Of a stretch of 64,000 bases of DNA, positions 52,460 to 63,946 are shown piece after piece. The notes beneath the pieces were generated by a model. The model was given only the letters and a program-made list of their open reading frames with translations. It searched no databases and was not told where the DNA came from. How positions within the stretch are numbered: the first letter of the stretch is position 1; every line of letters starts with the position of its first letter. A program made the translations under genes and the position numbers. This DNA comes from Sitta carolinensis (lineage: Eukaryota; Chordata; Aves; Passeriformes; Sittidae): the NCBI GenBank assembly GCA_032173965.1, contig JAVUNC010000004.1:61233501-61297500 (forward strand). Reading direction: 5' to 3'.

Positions 52460-54739
52460 ATTGGGTACACGGATGCACCCATCCCCCGGGATCTTCATGC
52501 TCCTGCCATTGCCATCTTTCGGGGGGAAAAGAAAAAAAAATAGAAAAGAGAATCAGTTAAAAAGAGCCGAGCAACACTCCACTTCTGTTTTGTGTAACAG
52601 GGTGCCCTCTCCCCCGCAAAGCCGGAAGGTTGCACAAGGCACCGCATCCCTGCAGAAGATCCGCGAGGGAGACGAGTCAAATATCCCCCTCTCCCATCAC
52701 CTCCCTCCCCATCTTTGGGAAGGATTGGGTTGCATGTAAGAGACTTAACTAACTTCGGCAGGAAGGTACTCTCCTGCCTTTCAGATCACTCGCACAGACC
52801 TAGGCAGAAGCAAAATCGAGCTTCATGGTTTCGCTTCCTGGTGTTTTACAGAAACCCTTTTTCAACAAGATGCATCTTCTAAAGGAAATTCAATGTTCAC
52901 TTGCTTTTTACAGGCAAGTCATATTACATTCGACCTTGAATAAAATTTCGCTGTTGTGCAGACACAATGACAGACAGAAAGACTGCACCCTATATTTTTG
53001 ATGCATCCAGAGTTGCGTTATCTAGCTATGCAATGTGAAAGTTGCATTCAGGCTGCATTTTAACAACTATGACTCTCCAGGTCTGAATCAAAACCTATCA
53101 AGTCTGAAATTTGTCCATGTGAAATTCGGTTTCTGGTTTCTGTTTCCACCCAGGCAAGCAAACGCCTTCGTCTCAATGCTGAGCCCGTGCAGCTCCCCAG
53201 GCGCAGGAGGTTTGTGATCTTCCCAGAAGTCACTCTCTGCATTTGTTGATGCAATTGATCCATTACGGGAGTCTCATATGTCAGCTATTAGTCAGGTCAA
53301 AAGGTCTTTTCTGCTCAGCTTCTCTCAGGGAATTGCCTCCATTATTTCCTCTCCTTCTTCCCTCTGCTGACAGACCAGGCTCTCCTTCCCCAGCTGCAGA
53401 GCTTCCCCAGCGGGCCTGTGCTGTGAGAGGGAGAGGCAGGGGCTTCTCACAGGGTACGGCAGTGAGCTCCATGCTTACAGCCCCTCTCACGGGGCCAGGA
53501 GGCTCCATGGTCACACAGGCAGGAATGCTGTTGTACCCATGCGTAGAGAGATGTTTGCAGCTGCACACACCAGTCGTGTTGTTCACAAAATCTGACAATG
53601 TGCTATTTTTATTATTTACCCTTTGCATCTTGCATCATTACAAATATTGTGATTGTACACCAAGGACCTTTCTCCCCACCAGGGATTTCAGTACTTGCCT
53701 ATGTGTGGGTTGGTGACATTTTCTGGACCTGTTTATGCCTTAATCAGAAGTGTACTCATCACGGCTATTTACGGAAATGTTTGCCACTTTTATTTTCCCT
53801 TCATTATTAAAAAAAAAAAAAAAAATATTTAAGAGGAGTGATTGTTATTGAAATACACAATCCCTGCTCCAAATCCCACCAAAGTTTATGGCAGGTCAGC
53901 GAGCTTTGAGTCAGACCCTGACTTTTTTAAAATATTTTATTCTTCCAGACATTTTGAGCTACAGAGCAACTGTAACTTTGTTGTGGAGTACAGAATGTAT
54001 GCTTCAAAATTCCCACATTAAGGAGCTGCTCAGTGTCTGCAATTCTTTGGTGTGATCAAAAAGGAGAACATGAAGAAGTTGAAAGATAGACTAGAAAAGG
54101 ATACCATAGCAAGAGGTCAAAGGCATCTAAAGGTTCATTTTTAGAAGCAAAGTGACACCTAAAGGGGTGAAGGAAAAAGAAGACATAAAGTCGGTCAATG
54201 GTAAATGTAAAAGAGATATGAAGAGGCTCCTGTTGTAATATCAAAGTGCTTTAGTAAATCAGAGCAATGTGAACAGTCAGTCAGAAAGAATAATATGCTG
54301 GAAATCACCAGCTTTTTTATCTGCCTGCAGTTTATTGTAATAATCAAGGTATATTATTGAAAATATTACGAAATCAAGTAAATCTTTTTTTTCAGAGCCC
54401 TTTAAATATTTTTTTAATTAGATGTAACAGCTCTGGTCAATGTCTCTGGAAACTGAAGCTCTCCTTCTATAGAACAGCAGTAAAGTATACATCCTTTCCC
54501 AGCTGGAAAGAGCTTAATTCAGTTGTCTGCTCATTCATTTTTGACTGTTCTGATCAGATTTGCCAAAGAAATTTCCATTTGTGGTGATGATTATGGAAAG
54601 TTAGCATTTGCTGATTAAACCAAATGATTTCACAAAGGCTGTCCCGTGGCAGCTTGGGACTGAAGTAAAAACATAAAATTCGGGCATCAGGAAAGACTGG
54701 AGAAGCACCGGCTTGGGCAGCAAATTTCTGGAAGATGTA
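52460..54739. other. Intergenic/5' flanking DNA between PHACTR2 and FUCA2
   Basis: Mixed-composition sequence between the two CpG islands. A further GC-richer stretch reaches about 52700, and there is an A-run at about 53809-53825. No coding exon, RNA gene or transposon is recognised. The two predicted start codons are 3232 bases apart and point away from each other. Confidence 0.6.
53809..53825. repeat. Poly-A run
   Basis: An A-run of about 17 between the two promoters. There is no recognisable retroposon body next to it. Confidence 0.85.
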
Positions 54740-55312
54740 TCTTTTAAAGTATGTGCCTACCACCCGCGATTCCGCAGCACGAACGCCAAGTGTCATCTGC
54801 GGCATCGCGGCAGCTTCCGCACGGGCCGTCCGGACGATCGCGGAGGGAAATGCTCCCTTGACAGGGAAGGCTCCCCTTGCCAGCCGGCTGGCAGGAGCTG
54901 CGCAGCGCTCTTACACCCTGTCCTTGCCGGGAGGGCGAGGGAAGCAGGCGGGAAGGACAAACCCAGCAGGCTGCCGAGGTCACCTCCGGAGCGGAGCGGC
55001 TGCAGATGCAGGGCTCGGGCTGCAGATCCCGCAGACACCGCCAGGCCGCTCTCGGCGAGGCTGGCGGGGCGGCCGGGGAGGAGCCGGCGGGGCCCGCGGC
55101 GGGGGAAAGCGCAGTTGGATGTCAGCCGAGGCAATTATTATTTTTTTTTTTTTAAATCCTTAGAATGCAGGGGGCAGTTTCTGGTCGAGCAGCCAGATGG
55201 AGCGGCACGCATGGGGACGGGCTCCCGGGGCGCGGAGGGGCAGCGGTGCCGGCCGGGCGCCGCCAGGGACAGAGCCCGAGCCTGGCACCCGCGGACTGCC
55301 GGCGGCCTCGGC

Positions 55313-55342
55313 GGGGCGGGGACAGCCCGAGCCCGCCCCGCC
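55313..55342. promoter_or_regulatory. FUCA2: Pair of oppositely oriented GC boxes (Sp1-type)
   Basis: GGGGCGGGG at 55313-55321 and its inverse-type CCCGCCCCGCC at 55332-55342 sit about 160-190 bases before the FUCA2 ATG. They are typical core-promoter GC boxes of a TATA-less housekeeping gene. Confidence 0.5.
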
Positions 55343-55498
55343 TGTCTGCCCCTTCCCTTTTCCCCAGTCTGGCCCGGCCCACCTGTGCCCGCCTTCTCTT
55401 CCCCGGCCCGGCCCGGCGGAGCGGCCCCGCGCACCCGTCCCGCGGAGCCGGGCCCCTCCGGCCCCGCCGCCGCCACTCCGGGCCCCTGCGGCCCCGCC

Positions 55499-55704
55499 AT
55501 GCCGGGCCCGGGCAGCCGCGCCGCGCTCCTGCTGCTGCTGCTGCTCCCGCTCCCCGGGCCGCTGCAGGCCCGGCCCCGCTACGAGCCCACCTGGGACTCG
55601 CTGGACGCCCGGCCGCTGCCCGCCTGGTTTGACGAGGCGAAGTTCGGCGTCTTCATCCACTGGGGCGTGTTCTCGGTGCCCAGCTTCGGCAGCGAGTGGT
55701 TCTG
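55499..55704 (+). CDS. FUCA2: FUCA2 coding exon 1 (residues 1-69)
   Basis: Encodes the signal peptide and the start of the catalytic barrel, including the FGVFIHWG segment whose His54 belongs to the conserved fucose-binding HWG signature. The donor after 55704 is GTGAGC. The exon ends two bases into a Trp codon (TG|G). The exon is extremely GC-rich, as expected inside a CpG island. The same frame stays open upstream to 54713, but the hydrophobic signal peptide right after the ATG at 55499 makes this the natural start. Confidence 0.95.
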
Positions 55705-58700
55705 GTGAGCTGCAGCCGGAGCCTTGCGGTGGCGGCGGGCGGGCCCGAGGGCGCTGCTCGGCGCGGGCGGGGCCGGTGTGGTGTCCCCCCGGAGAGCGGT
55801 GGGTTTGGGTCGGAGCCCCTCTGCCGGCGGGCCCTGGAGCTCGGGGGCGTGGGGGGAGCTCCGTGTCCGCCCGAGGCTGCGGGCGCCGTGGCGCCTTTGG
55901 CCGAGGAGATGGAGCTTCAGGTGTTGGTGGTGTGTGCGGGCACCTGTGTGCACGGCGCCAGAACTCCGGAGTGGCTGGGCTGAAGGGACTGAGTTAAGCA
56001 GGAGGCTGCTAGAGAAGTGCTTCGCAGCGCAGCAGCGTTGTTGAGAGGTGCTTGGTGCAGTGGCCCAAAGAGACCTCTCCAGGGAGGGATGGCTGAAGGG
56101 CTTCTCCCTAGTGGGAACAGGCGTTGGGGATCTCCCAGCCTCTGGAACAGCCTTGTTCAGCTGCTGGAGCGCTGTGGGTCACGCAGGAGCTCATTGCTAC
56201 CCTTACATAGCAACCAGCCTTGCTGTTTCCTTGTGCACGTTTTGAGCTGCTGATGGCTTTTTTCTCTTTACCATTATTGCTATCATTCAAGAGTGCTTTG
56301 CACTTAAGAGAACCTAAAGGTCTGATCCTTTGGACAATTTTAGTTCAGAGGCTCAATGAAATCTTTGTTCTGTGAGCGTTCACTGGTTCAGACCCTTTGG
56401 CTGTAAGAATGTTTTTGCTGTCACCTTTCCATGCTCTGCCAAGTACTTCCTATGAGACTTCATGCGAGACACATTGTTACTTACAATATGAAGATAAGGT
56501 TCTCTTTGTGGCAGAGCTGTTAAGGTGAACCTTAATTACAGTGTTTGCAAAACAAGTCAACATGTGTTTAATCAAACCAATGTTTTCTGACACCTGTTCT
56601 TTTCAGAATTAAGTTCAAGTGTTTCAGCAGGTTTTTAATGCAGACTACATTTACTAATAAATTACTTTTAGAGGAGTGGGACACAACTAGATTTGGGTTC
56701 AAGCCTCTCTGAGTGTTGTACTCCAATAGTGGTGTACAGACTCAGGATCAAGCATTTGGTTTGTGACCCCCAAACCAATTGCTTTTTATATTCCTGAAAT
56801 CTCCTGTCCCATAGCAGGTGTGGGTTTAGAGCTGCTTCAGGGCCTTCTGACAGCATGTGCAGTCAGGTAACTGAGGTTCTGTGTTAGCAGCTTCAAATGG
56901 AAGGTCGTAAACTGTTATCACCCATCCTGTGTGCCTTCCCTCAGTGCTCCACAGCCTTGGTAAGGATGTTTCTAGAATATAATTGTGTCAGCATGGAAGT
57001 GTTCATGTTAGCAAACCATATGACTACCGTAGAGAAGCAATTTTTTGCTTCTTTAAGAAGAAATTTCTTAAATTTTTAATATAAGAAATTACGTACTTGG
57101 AAATCAGAGGATTTTTTTGTTTGTTTTTAGTTTTAAAAAAGTGTTTGTTTTGCTTTACTGTTATTTCCTCTGCCTCTGGCTTTTTCAATGAGGAAAGCTG
57201 TTTCAGTCTCCTTCTTCTGAGTTTTTTTCTCTGTTGGCTGCTAGAGATCGTGTTGGTTTATGCTGAAGTGTTTTTGGGAGTTTATAACAATATTCACACT
57301 ATTACAGAGCTGATGTCTGAGTCCAGGTCAGGACAGGAGAGAGAAACTAATTTCAAACATTCAACTTCTGGTCTGTTTGATTCCTTCACTTACAATCAAT
57401 TTTCATATATTCCTAAATTTGACAACAGGATTTTTGCTGCTTTGTTTCATTCATAGAAAGGTGACAGAGGTACATTTGTAAGTGTGTTGGTTTTGGTTGG
57501 AAGATGTACTTTCTTCTAGTGGGGTGCCTGTGCTTGCAAGCCTCAGGTGTGCAGAGTCTGCAGTGACCTGGTCACAGCTCTCTCTGGCCCTGGGGCAGTG
57601 GACATTGGGTCAGGCAGCTGCCCTTGTGTAGAGGACTTGACACTGTCAGAGAGGTAAAGCTGATGATCCCCATGTTTGTGGGATGCAAGGATTGCAATGT
57701 TGGGGCAGAGCAGAGGCGCCTGAGGTATGAGGCTTGAGGAGGTCAGTCATGCAAGTCCAGGAAAATAACATTTCTCATGCCACCTGAGCTGCTTACACAG
57801 TCTGTGGTCTCTAGTACAGTTTTGAGATTTGGGTGTTGACCAAGACTGTAATTTTTTCATTCTCAAGGTGTAGCTACTTTTTTCATTGCTTCAAATGAAA
57901 TCCTGAGAACTTTCCAAAGTGGAGAAAAGTTGGACAAATAAGAAGGAAAAAAATGAAATCTTTGCTAATCAATACTCTTCTGAAGCAATTTCGCTTATTG
58001 CCAGTGTCATATACATCCAATGCCTCTACCTCTCAGTGTTAAATAGGAGTTGATGATTTCAGTTCTCTTTTCTTTGTCTAATAATGCATCAGCACACATG
58101 CTTTGTTCTCTATTTTGAAGGTGGTACTGGCAGAAGGAAAAGAGAGAGCCATATGTGAAATTTATGGATACAAATTACCCACCAGGCTTCAGCTATGAAG
58201 ATTTTGGTCCTCTGTTTACAGCAGAATTCTTTGATCCCAACCAGTGGGCAGATATTCTGAAGGATTCAGGTGCAAAATATGTTGTCTTAACCTCAAAACA
58301 TCATGAGGGTAAGTGGAAGCTTTGTGAATGTTAGTAATTGCTGCATTTGTGTCAGCAGATGACTAAAGCAGGTGACTTTCCTGCCTTCTAAGAGACATAG
58401 AGAAAGCCAGGCAGGTTTACCTGCCCCACCACGGCCAAAGAGGAAACAAAAACCACCCAAGAAATGTGCAGATGTTTTCCTGACTCTTACACAAAAGCTG
58501 TGGCCATGGAGTTTGCATAGGAGGAGCAGTAGATTGTGCCACTGTTCTCTTGCCATAGGTAAGGCAGCCTGAAGTGGTGGTGGCAGCTGAACTTCTTGCA
58601 GTGGCCATAGTTTATTTTTACTTCTGTACAATTTATTGCTGATGGAACCATAAAAGTGAATTCTGCACTGTTTAACATTAGGAGAGCTGCTGTGAGCAGG

Positions 58701-61700
58701 CAGTTAATAAACTCCCTTGGTTTCTCCAAGGAATTTAGGAGCATGTTCCATGAGTTAATTTCAGATTTAGGAAGGTATAACTCTTCCTGATGTAGTCACA
58801 GAAGCCAAAACCTTGAACCAGATCTGTAGCTTTATAGGCAATTTTTTTTAGCACGCTAATTGTGAAATGCTTTGTAGAGAACAGTAAAGAAAAGGAAAAC
58901 TTCTAGGAGGAAATGCAGTAGCAAAGAAGGTATAAAATATTAAGATATACCACAATACATCTAATTAATAATGTTGGCCATTGTGAGATGTTCAGAGGGT
59001 TCAAGGCTGGCAACTTGTGATGGGTCAGTTTTAATCTCAGCTCTGACACACATAATTCTTGATCTTGATATTTGTGGTGAAATTCCCAGTGACTTCAAAA
59101 GAACCAGAGTTCATTTAGTCTGTCCAATAGCCTTGCACATGAAATTTTAAGTTGTTTAGTCAGTACAATTGCATGTATCCAGTTCACAAAAATAGCACAA
59201 GGTTTATTAGACAGTGAGTATAAAGGGGTTAGAAGGTGAAAGTGGAGCTCCTTGGGCCATGGACTGTCTGCAGTGCAGTAGTATTTGTAAGTGCATGTGC
59301 TGGACTGATGGATGTCTGAAAGGTCAAATCCCTCCTGATATTTAATCTTGATGTTTTAAAAGCTGTTTCAGGAGTTTTTGCCCTCTCCTTATACATGTAC
59401 AGAGTAGTTGATTGAGCTGTTTTAAATATCAAGGCAAACAAAAAGTGAACGTTTGCATAAGATGGAAACTGAAAAGAGAACAGTCTTTAAATGCAAATGA
59501 TAGCTTGGGCTTTCTGCAGCTGAGAAACTATTCTATCTTCCACTTGCTGGTTGTGTATTTACAGTTCACATTTGATGCAGATGCCTCAAAAGCTGCTGTA
59601 TTTCTGGTTAATTTCAGAGTCATAGAGTTAGAGAATTGGAAGGGGTCTTGTGTTGAAGGGGCCTTAAAAGTCATCTAGTTAATTTAATTGGGACATATGA
59701 ATAGACTGAATAATTAAAGAGAAGGAATAATTATGCTAAGCAGTACAGAACTGGAAAATACTAATGTGTATGTGTAAAAAATATATGGTGTTCTGCTCTT
59801 AAAATTCCTACCATTGTGCATAAACAAGTTGTAGGCACGTTTTATGCCATGACAACATTATTATTACATATATAATTTTTATTATTTTATTTTTTGCAAC
59901 ACTTCCATCCACTTTCCAGGAAGAACTGTAATGTCCTCTCTTCTTCTTTTCTTTCTTATCCTGATTTTTCTCTTTTTAGGCTTTACTTTGTGGGGGTCCA
60001 AATATTCTTGGAACTGGAATGCTGTTGATGTGGGACCAAAGCGAGATCTTGTTGCTGAGCTAGCAACATCTATTAGAAACAGGACTGACTTGCATTTTGG
60101 GTTGTACCATTCCCTGTTTGAATGGTTCAATCCTCTCTTCCTTGAGGATGCCAGCAATGCCTTTAAGACAAGAAAGTTTCCAACCAGCAAATCATTACCA
60201 GAACTCTTTGAAATTGTGACCAAGTACCAGCCAGAAATAATTTGGTCTGATGGGGATGGAAATGCTCCAGATACTTACTGGAACAGCACTGGTTTCTTGG
60301 CCTGGCTATATAATGACAGGTACATAATGATGCTGGTTTAGCTCCTTGTCTGAAATTCTACTCCATGTCTAGTTTGTTTCATTTTCTGTTTGTTTTGTGA
60401 AACCTGCTACTTCTTCTTAAGAGGATTTGAAAAAATATTAATTCTCCAGCAATACAGAATTCAGATCTTTCCTAGAACTATCAAAGCTGCCTTTAGAAAA
60501 AGACTGTTTTGTATTTTTAAACACATTTGCAAATTAATAATTTAATTTATTTTAATTTTCAAATTAATCATTGGCTATTCTGCTTAATCATAGTCTTCCC
60601 TAAGTATTTGCTGTTGCACAGAAACACAGGATAGCAGGACAGTTGGAGAATATGGGTACATTGTTGTCATCACAGACTGAACATCTGGCAGTGGATATGA
60701 AGTGCAGAGTGATTTCTGGCAGAGCTCCTGTATAAGTCTGGAACTTATTTCCCTAAGAAATCCTGATGTGGACCTTTTATTAGCAAAGCATGAGAAAAGA
60801 ATTCCTGACGTTGCACTTAATCTCCTTGTAATAAATTAATAGTACATAAGTCATCCAAAATGTTAATTCCTGGGAGGGATACGTGTGGGAAGGGATTACG
60901 CTGGCTGTGACTGCGTTTTCTAGAATCAAAACGATCGACCCGCTCTGTTCCCAGCCCAGTCCGGGACACGGTAGTGACCAATGACCGCTGGGGAGCTGGC
61001 AGCCTCTGTGCCCATGGCGGCTTCTACACGTGCAGGGACCGCTACAACCCCGGGCGTGTCCTGGCCCGCAAGTGGGAGAACTGCATGACCATCGACCGCC
61101 GCTCCTGGGGCTACCGCAGGGACGCGCGCCTCCCGGACTACCTCGCCATCGAGGACTTGGTCAAGGTACCCTGGGCCGCAGCAGCTCCCGCCACTCCCCG
61201 TTCTGTTGGGTCGTGCTGCTTGACAGTTCCCTTGTGTGTCTGTTTTTTATGAATGATTTTAACTCAATGGTGAATCTGTGAAATAATAAATAATTTTGTT
61301 AATTTCCAGCCTAACGCTGGCAGGATGGAAGATCCATGTAATTCTTAATCTTTCTCTTAGTCGTTTGTATAGAATCAATTTCTTGTGAAACTTCAGTCAA
61401 TTTCTTAGAAGCCATTTCCCCTGTTAGTAACAGGCTAAGGACTGATATGGGCAGTCTCATCATTGCCTTTTCTATTAAGTTTCTCTGGTAACTGCATATG
61501 CAAGCTGATGAGAAGCAAACAGTTGCAGTTTCACAGCTCCTGTTTAGGAGCTTCAGCTGAAAGGCTGCATCTTTTCCCCTTTACAGGTAGAGACAGTTTA
61601 TGACTTAGCAGTTTTACTTTGTAGCGCGAAACTTTAGTTACAGACATACAGTACCAGAAGCAAAGAGCTGGTGTTTTTAGAACATTGATTCCCTTACTAG

Positions 61701-63946
61701 TCTGAGGTATTAAAAAAGATTTGAAGTTTAGGAATCTTGACTAAAAGGACAACTGATCAATCTTTCAGAATAATGCGTTTACTTGCAAGATTCAGCTAGT
61801 GAGGGGAAGATCGTTATTGTTGCTTAATCCAAATCTGTTCCTACTGCTTGCAAAAGTTCTTGCAGAAGGTAATTTCAAATTGAAGTAACCTCTTTTCAGA
61901 GGCAGAAGGAGGGAATTAATTCAGGAGCTGGTCTCCAGCTGTCTGTTTTTCGGACTTATGCATCTCAGTCCATGATCTCTGGAGGGCAGTGTGGATATGA
62001 ACACAAATTTTACAGGTTTGTAGGAGGCTTTCTTGTGTTTTTACAGATGTTTCTGTAAAATAGGAAAAGCATCAAACAGGAGGAAGGAGGAAGTTGCTTT
62101 TCTAAGATTCAATAAAGATGAAGTAGCAACTATTTGTCTTATTCTACTCTGGTGCAGGGAAATTATCTATCCCATTGGTAAAACCCTCATGATATTCTTG
62201 CAGAAGTTGAAATGATAAAGAGTTGCAGGACCTGATTCTAACGTAGATTCAGGCAAACATCTTGGTGCGTGAAAGTATTTGGGGCTGTTTTCATAAATGT
62301 ATATGTAAAAATCGACAGCACAGCTTTATTTTATGGGAACTTAAATTTTATATTAACTTTTGGGATGAGCCCCAAAGTCTCAGCATGCAGCAGCAGCATA
62401 ACTCATTTGGTTCAGCATTCTGAAGCAGTAGAGCAGACATTAGAAACTACTTCAAATATGTGATTTCATTACTCATAACCTTATGCTCTGTGTGTTTGAA
62501 AACACTTCAGCAACTTGCTGAAACAGTGTCTTGTGGAGGAAACCTCCTGATGAATATCGGGCCCACCCACGACGGCCGCATCCCTGTTGTGTTTGAGGAG
62601 CGCCTGCGGCAGCTGGGCGCTTGGCTGGAGGTCAACGGGGAGGCCATCTATGGAACAAAACCATGGAGAGCACAGAACGACACTGTCACACCTGGAGTCT
62701 GGTGAGTCTGCTGGACCAAATGCAGGCTCTGGAAAGCAGCACCAATGTAATGTGAAGCTTTGGAGTCCCTAAGGACTTCATGCTACAGAAATCACAGTCT
62801 TTGTGTGTGGCAAAGGAATTAATGCCTTCGTTAGTGTAAGTAACTGCATCTAAAATGTGTATAAAGCTGAAGGCAGAGACTAGTTTTGGGATTATGCTGA
62901 GGCTGAAAGGAAAGCTGCAAGCATTTCTTTGGTGATCTTTTGCTTCTTGGTGTAGGCTAATCTGTTAGGTAATTCTGTTTGCTTCTAGTGGGCAACAGAA
63001 ATGAAAAAAATTCTGGAAATACAAGATTGCTATGAAATGTTTGTCTTAACAAAGGAATACTTGATGTCACTTGATGTTTAGAAAGACTGAGAAGATAACA
63101 GCAATTATTTGGTCGCTAGTACAGCTAGTCTCTGACCTTGTTACTTGAATGTTCTCTAACATCTTCAAGATCTATCAGGGTTTTGACCCTCTTGTCTCAG
63201 TGTGTGTTTTTACTCCTATTCCCAGTAAGACTTGGCCATCTGGCTTTAGCCTGGAGACGCTGAACTGTTGACTGTTTAGTAAAATCCCTTTCAAGAGCAA
63301 TAAAAAATTGTAACTAAATGAAGGAAGGAGGGAGGAATGTTTCAGGAGTATACCACAAGATATCCAATGGCGTAGTGATGAAAATAGTATTTTTAAAAAC
63401 TAGCTGTGCAAGGTGGAAACTCTGTTGCTCATACTATTTTTAAATTCTTTTAGTCTGCATGTTAATGTATAGATGGGAAGTACCATGTTTTTCTGAATAT
63501 AACCTACAATTAATTATCTGTTGATTTCCTGTCCTGCAAATATCTCCTTTCCTATGTGGCTGAGTTGGTATAATGTGCTAAACTTACTACAGATGTTTAC
63601 CTCTGAAATCAGTTCTTTAATAGCTTCCATTATCTCTAGTTTGTTGAAACAAATTTCCAAGGAACAGTACATATTAAAGGGCATAATTCATTTGACAAGG
63701 TGGTTATGTGTGTGAAAATGTAATTAACCCTGACTTTTCTAATCCATTTTTCCAGTCTTGAAAGCACTCTTATGTATCATTTCTAAAAATTTACAAGGAA
63801 AATCTGACATGCCTTTTTGATCCCCATTTCCAACCAGGTACACTTTCAGCCCTGAAGAAGGGAAAGTTAATGCTATCTTCCTTAGCTGGCCAGTCTCTGG
63901 GGTTCTGGAACTTGGTGAGCCATGGCCTAAGCTTGGAGAAACACAG
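55499..63946 (+). CDS. FUCA2: FUCA2, plasma alpha-L-fucosidase (GH29), exons 1-6, 3' end outside window
   Basis: Secreted retaining alpha-L-fucosidase that removes terminal fucose from glycoconjugates. The coding sequence is the join of 55499-55704, 58121-58308, 59980-60319, 60955-61165, 62511-62701 and 63838-63946. All junctions are GT/AG and the frame is kept for 415 codons. Residues 1-24 are a signal peptide with a seven-Leu core and likely cleavage after LQA. The GH29 barrel shows FGVFIHWG (residues 49-56), TSKHHEGFTLWG (126-137), WSDGDG with nucleophile Asp222, and WENC with candidate acid/base Glu286. The 64-residue spacing between these two equals that of Asp225 and Glu289 in human FUCA1. 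Sequons are at Asn165, Asn233 and Asn371. The sequence matches remembered human FUCA2 closely from end to end and is clearly nearer to it than to FUCA1 (for example [11 protein letters not shown] and [13 protein letters not shown]). The family length is about 465, so roughly 50 C-terminal residues lie beyond the window. The start has GCC before ATG and is directly followed by the signal peptide. Confidence 0.96.
55705..58120 (+). other. FUCA2: FUCA2 intron 1
   Basis: Intron of 2416 bases. Its first 300 bases or so are still CpG-rich and belong to the promoter island. The rest is ordinary AT-richer sequence, with no repeat or nested gene that I recognise. Confidence 0.9.
58121..58308 (+). CDS. 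FUCA2: FUCA2 coding exon 2 (residues 69-132)
   Basis: Begins after a TTTTGAAG acceptor and completes the split Trp codon, giving EWFWWYWQKEK as in human FUCA2. It continues through [15 protein letters not shown] to TSKHHEG. His129 and His130 correspond to the active-site histidine pair of GH29. The donor is a consensus GTAAGT at 58309. The exon ends one base into a Gly codon. Confidence 0.95.
58309..59979 (+). other. FUCA2: FUCA2 intron 2, with a CR1 scrap
   Basis: Intron of 1671 bases. It holds a short decayed CR1 3' end in minus orientation near 59614-59692 and a strong pyrimidine tract before the exon 3 acceptor. Nothing else is recognised. Confidence 0.9.
59614..59692 (-). mobile_element. 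CR1 LINE 3'-end scrap
   Basis: CAGAGTCATAGAGTTAGAG ... GGAAGGGGTC ... CCTTAAAAGTCATCTAGTT matches, in reverse orientation, the CR1 3' terminus (consensus-like AATCATAGAATGG, GGAAGGGACCTTAAAGATCATCTAG), with a small insertion. It lies in FUCA2 intron 2. Confidence 0.75.
59980..60319 (+). CDS. FUCA2: FUCA2 coding exon 3 (residues 132-245, nucleophile)
   Basis: Preceded by a long pyrimidine tract ending CTTTTTAG. It encodes [22 protein letters not shown], sequons at Asn165 (NRT) and Asn233 (NST), [11 protein letters not shown], and IIWSDGDG carrying the nucleophile Asp222. The donor at 60320 is GTACAT, which lacks the usual G at +5. The exon ends two bases into the Ser245 codon. Confidence 0.95.
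60320..60954 (+). other. FUCA2: FUCA2 intron 3
   Basis: Intron of 635 bases, AT-rich until its last few dozen bases. No repeat or nested feature is seen. The donor is non-consensus (GTACAT). Confidence 0.9.
60955..61165 (+). CDS. FUCA2: FUCA2 coding exon 4 (residues 245-315, acid/base region)
   Basis: The acceptor is GTTCCCAG. It encodes [14 protein letters not shown], a Cys/His/Gly-rich segment (CAHGGFYTC), then KWENCMTID with candidate acid/base Glu286, and SWGYRRD. The donor at 61166 is GTACCC, which is weak at +4 and +5. Codon third positions are strikingly G/C-rich compared with exons 2 and 3. The length of 211 bases is not a multiple of three, so skipping this exon would shift the frame. 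Confidence 0.95.
61166..62510 (+). other. FUCA2: FUCA2 intron 4
   Basis: Intron of 1345 bases between GTACCC and CTTCAG. No repeat or nested gene is recognised. Confidence 0.9.
62511..62701 (+). CDS. FUCA2: FUCA2 coding exon 5 (residues 316-379)
   Basis: Starts in phase 0 after AACACTTCAG, an acceptor with a poor pyrimidine tract. It encodes [19 protein letters not shown], the conserved end of the GH29 barrel, then [22 protein letters not shown] and the sequon at Asn371 (NDT). The donor is a consensus GTGAGT at 62702. The exon ends two bases into Trp379. Confidence 0.95.
62702..63837 (+). other. FUCA2: FUCA2 intron 5
   Basis: Intron of 1136 bases. It contains a short GGAA/GGAG run near 63320-63338. 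Nothing else is recognised. Confidence 0.9.
63838..63946 (+). CDS. FUCA2: FUCA2 coding exon 6 (residues 379-415)
   Basis: The acceptor is CCAACCAG. It encodes the start of the C-terminal beta-sandwich domain ([20 protein letters not shown]), ending LGETQ in phase 0. The donor GTAAGA follows at 63947. The human protein continues here with a short segment of about 50 residues, which must lie right of the window. Confidence 0.93.

Larger units (their letters stand above)
54740..55990 (+). promoter_or_regulatory. FUCA2: FUCA2 CpG-island promoter
   Basis: A long GC-rich, CpG-dense block covers the 5' flank, exon 1 and the start of intron 1, with AT-rich DNA on both sides. It is interrupted by a T-run at about 55139-55153. 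No TATA box is evident, so dispersed CpG-type initiation is likely. The exact transcription start cannot be read from sequence; the island bounds are judged by eye. Confidence 0.85.

Noticed and set aside
52026..52739. Plus-strand 237-codon open frame through the PHACTR2 CpG island
   Set aside because: Overlaps several other long frames on both strands in stop-poor GC-rich DNA, has no recognisable domain, and runs opposite to the exon with the consensus donor.
55160..55660. Minus-strand open frames of 120-166 codons over FUCA2 exon 1
   Set aside because: Antisense shadows of GC-rich coding and promoter sequence with Gly/Arg/Ala-rich translation; no gene evidence.
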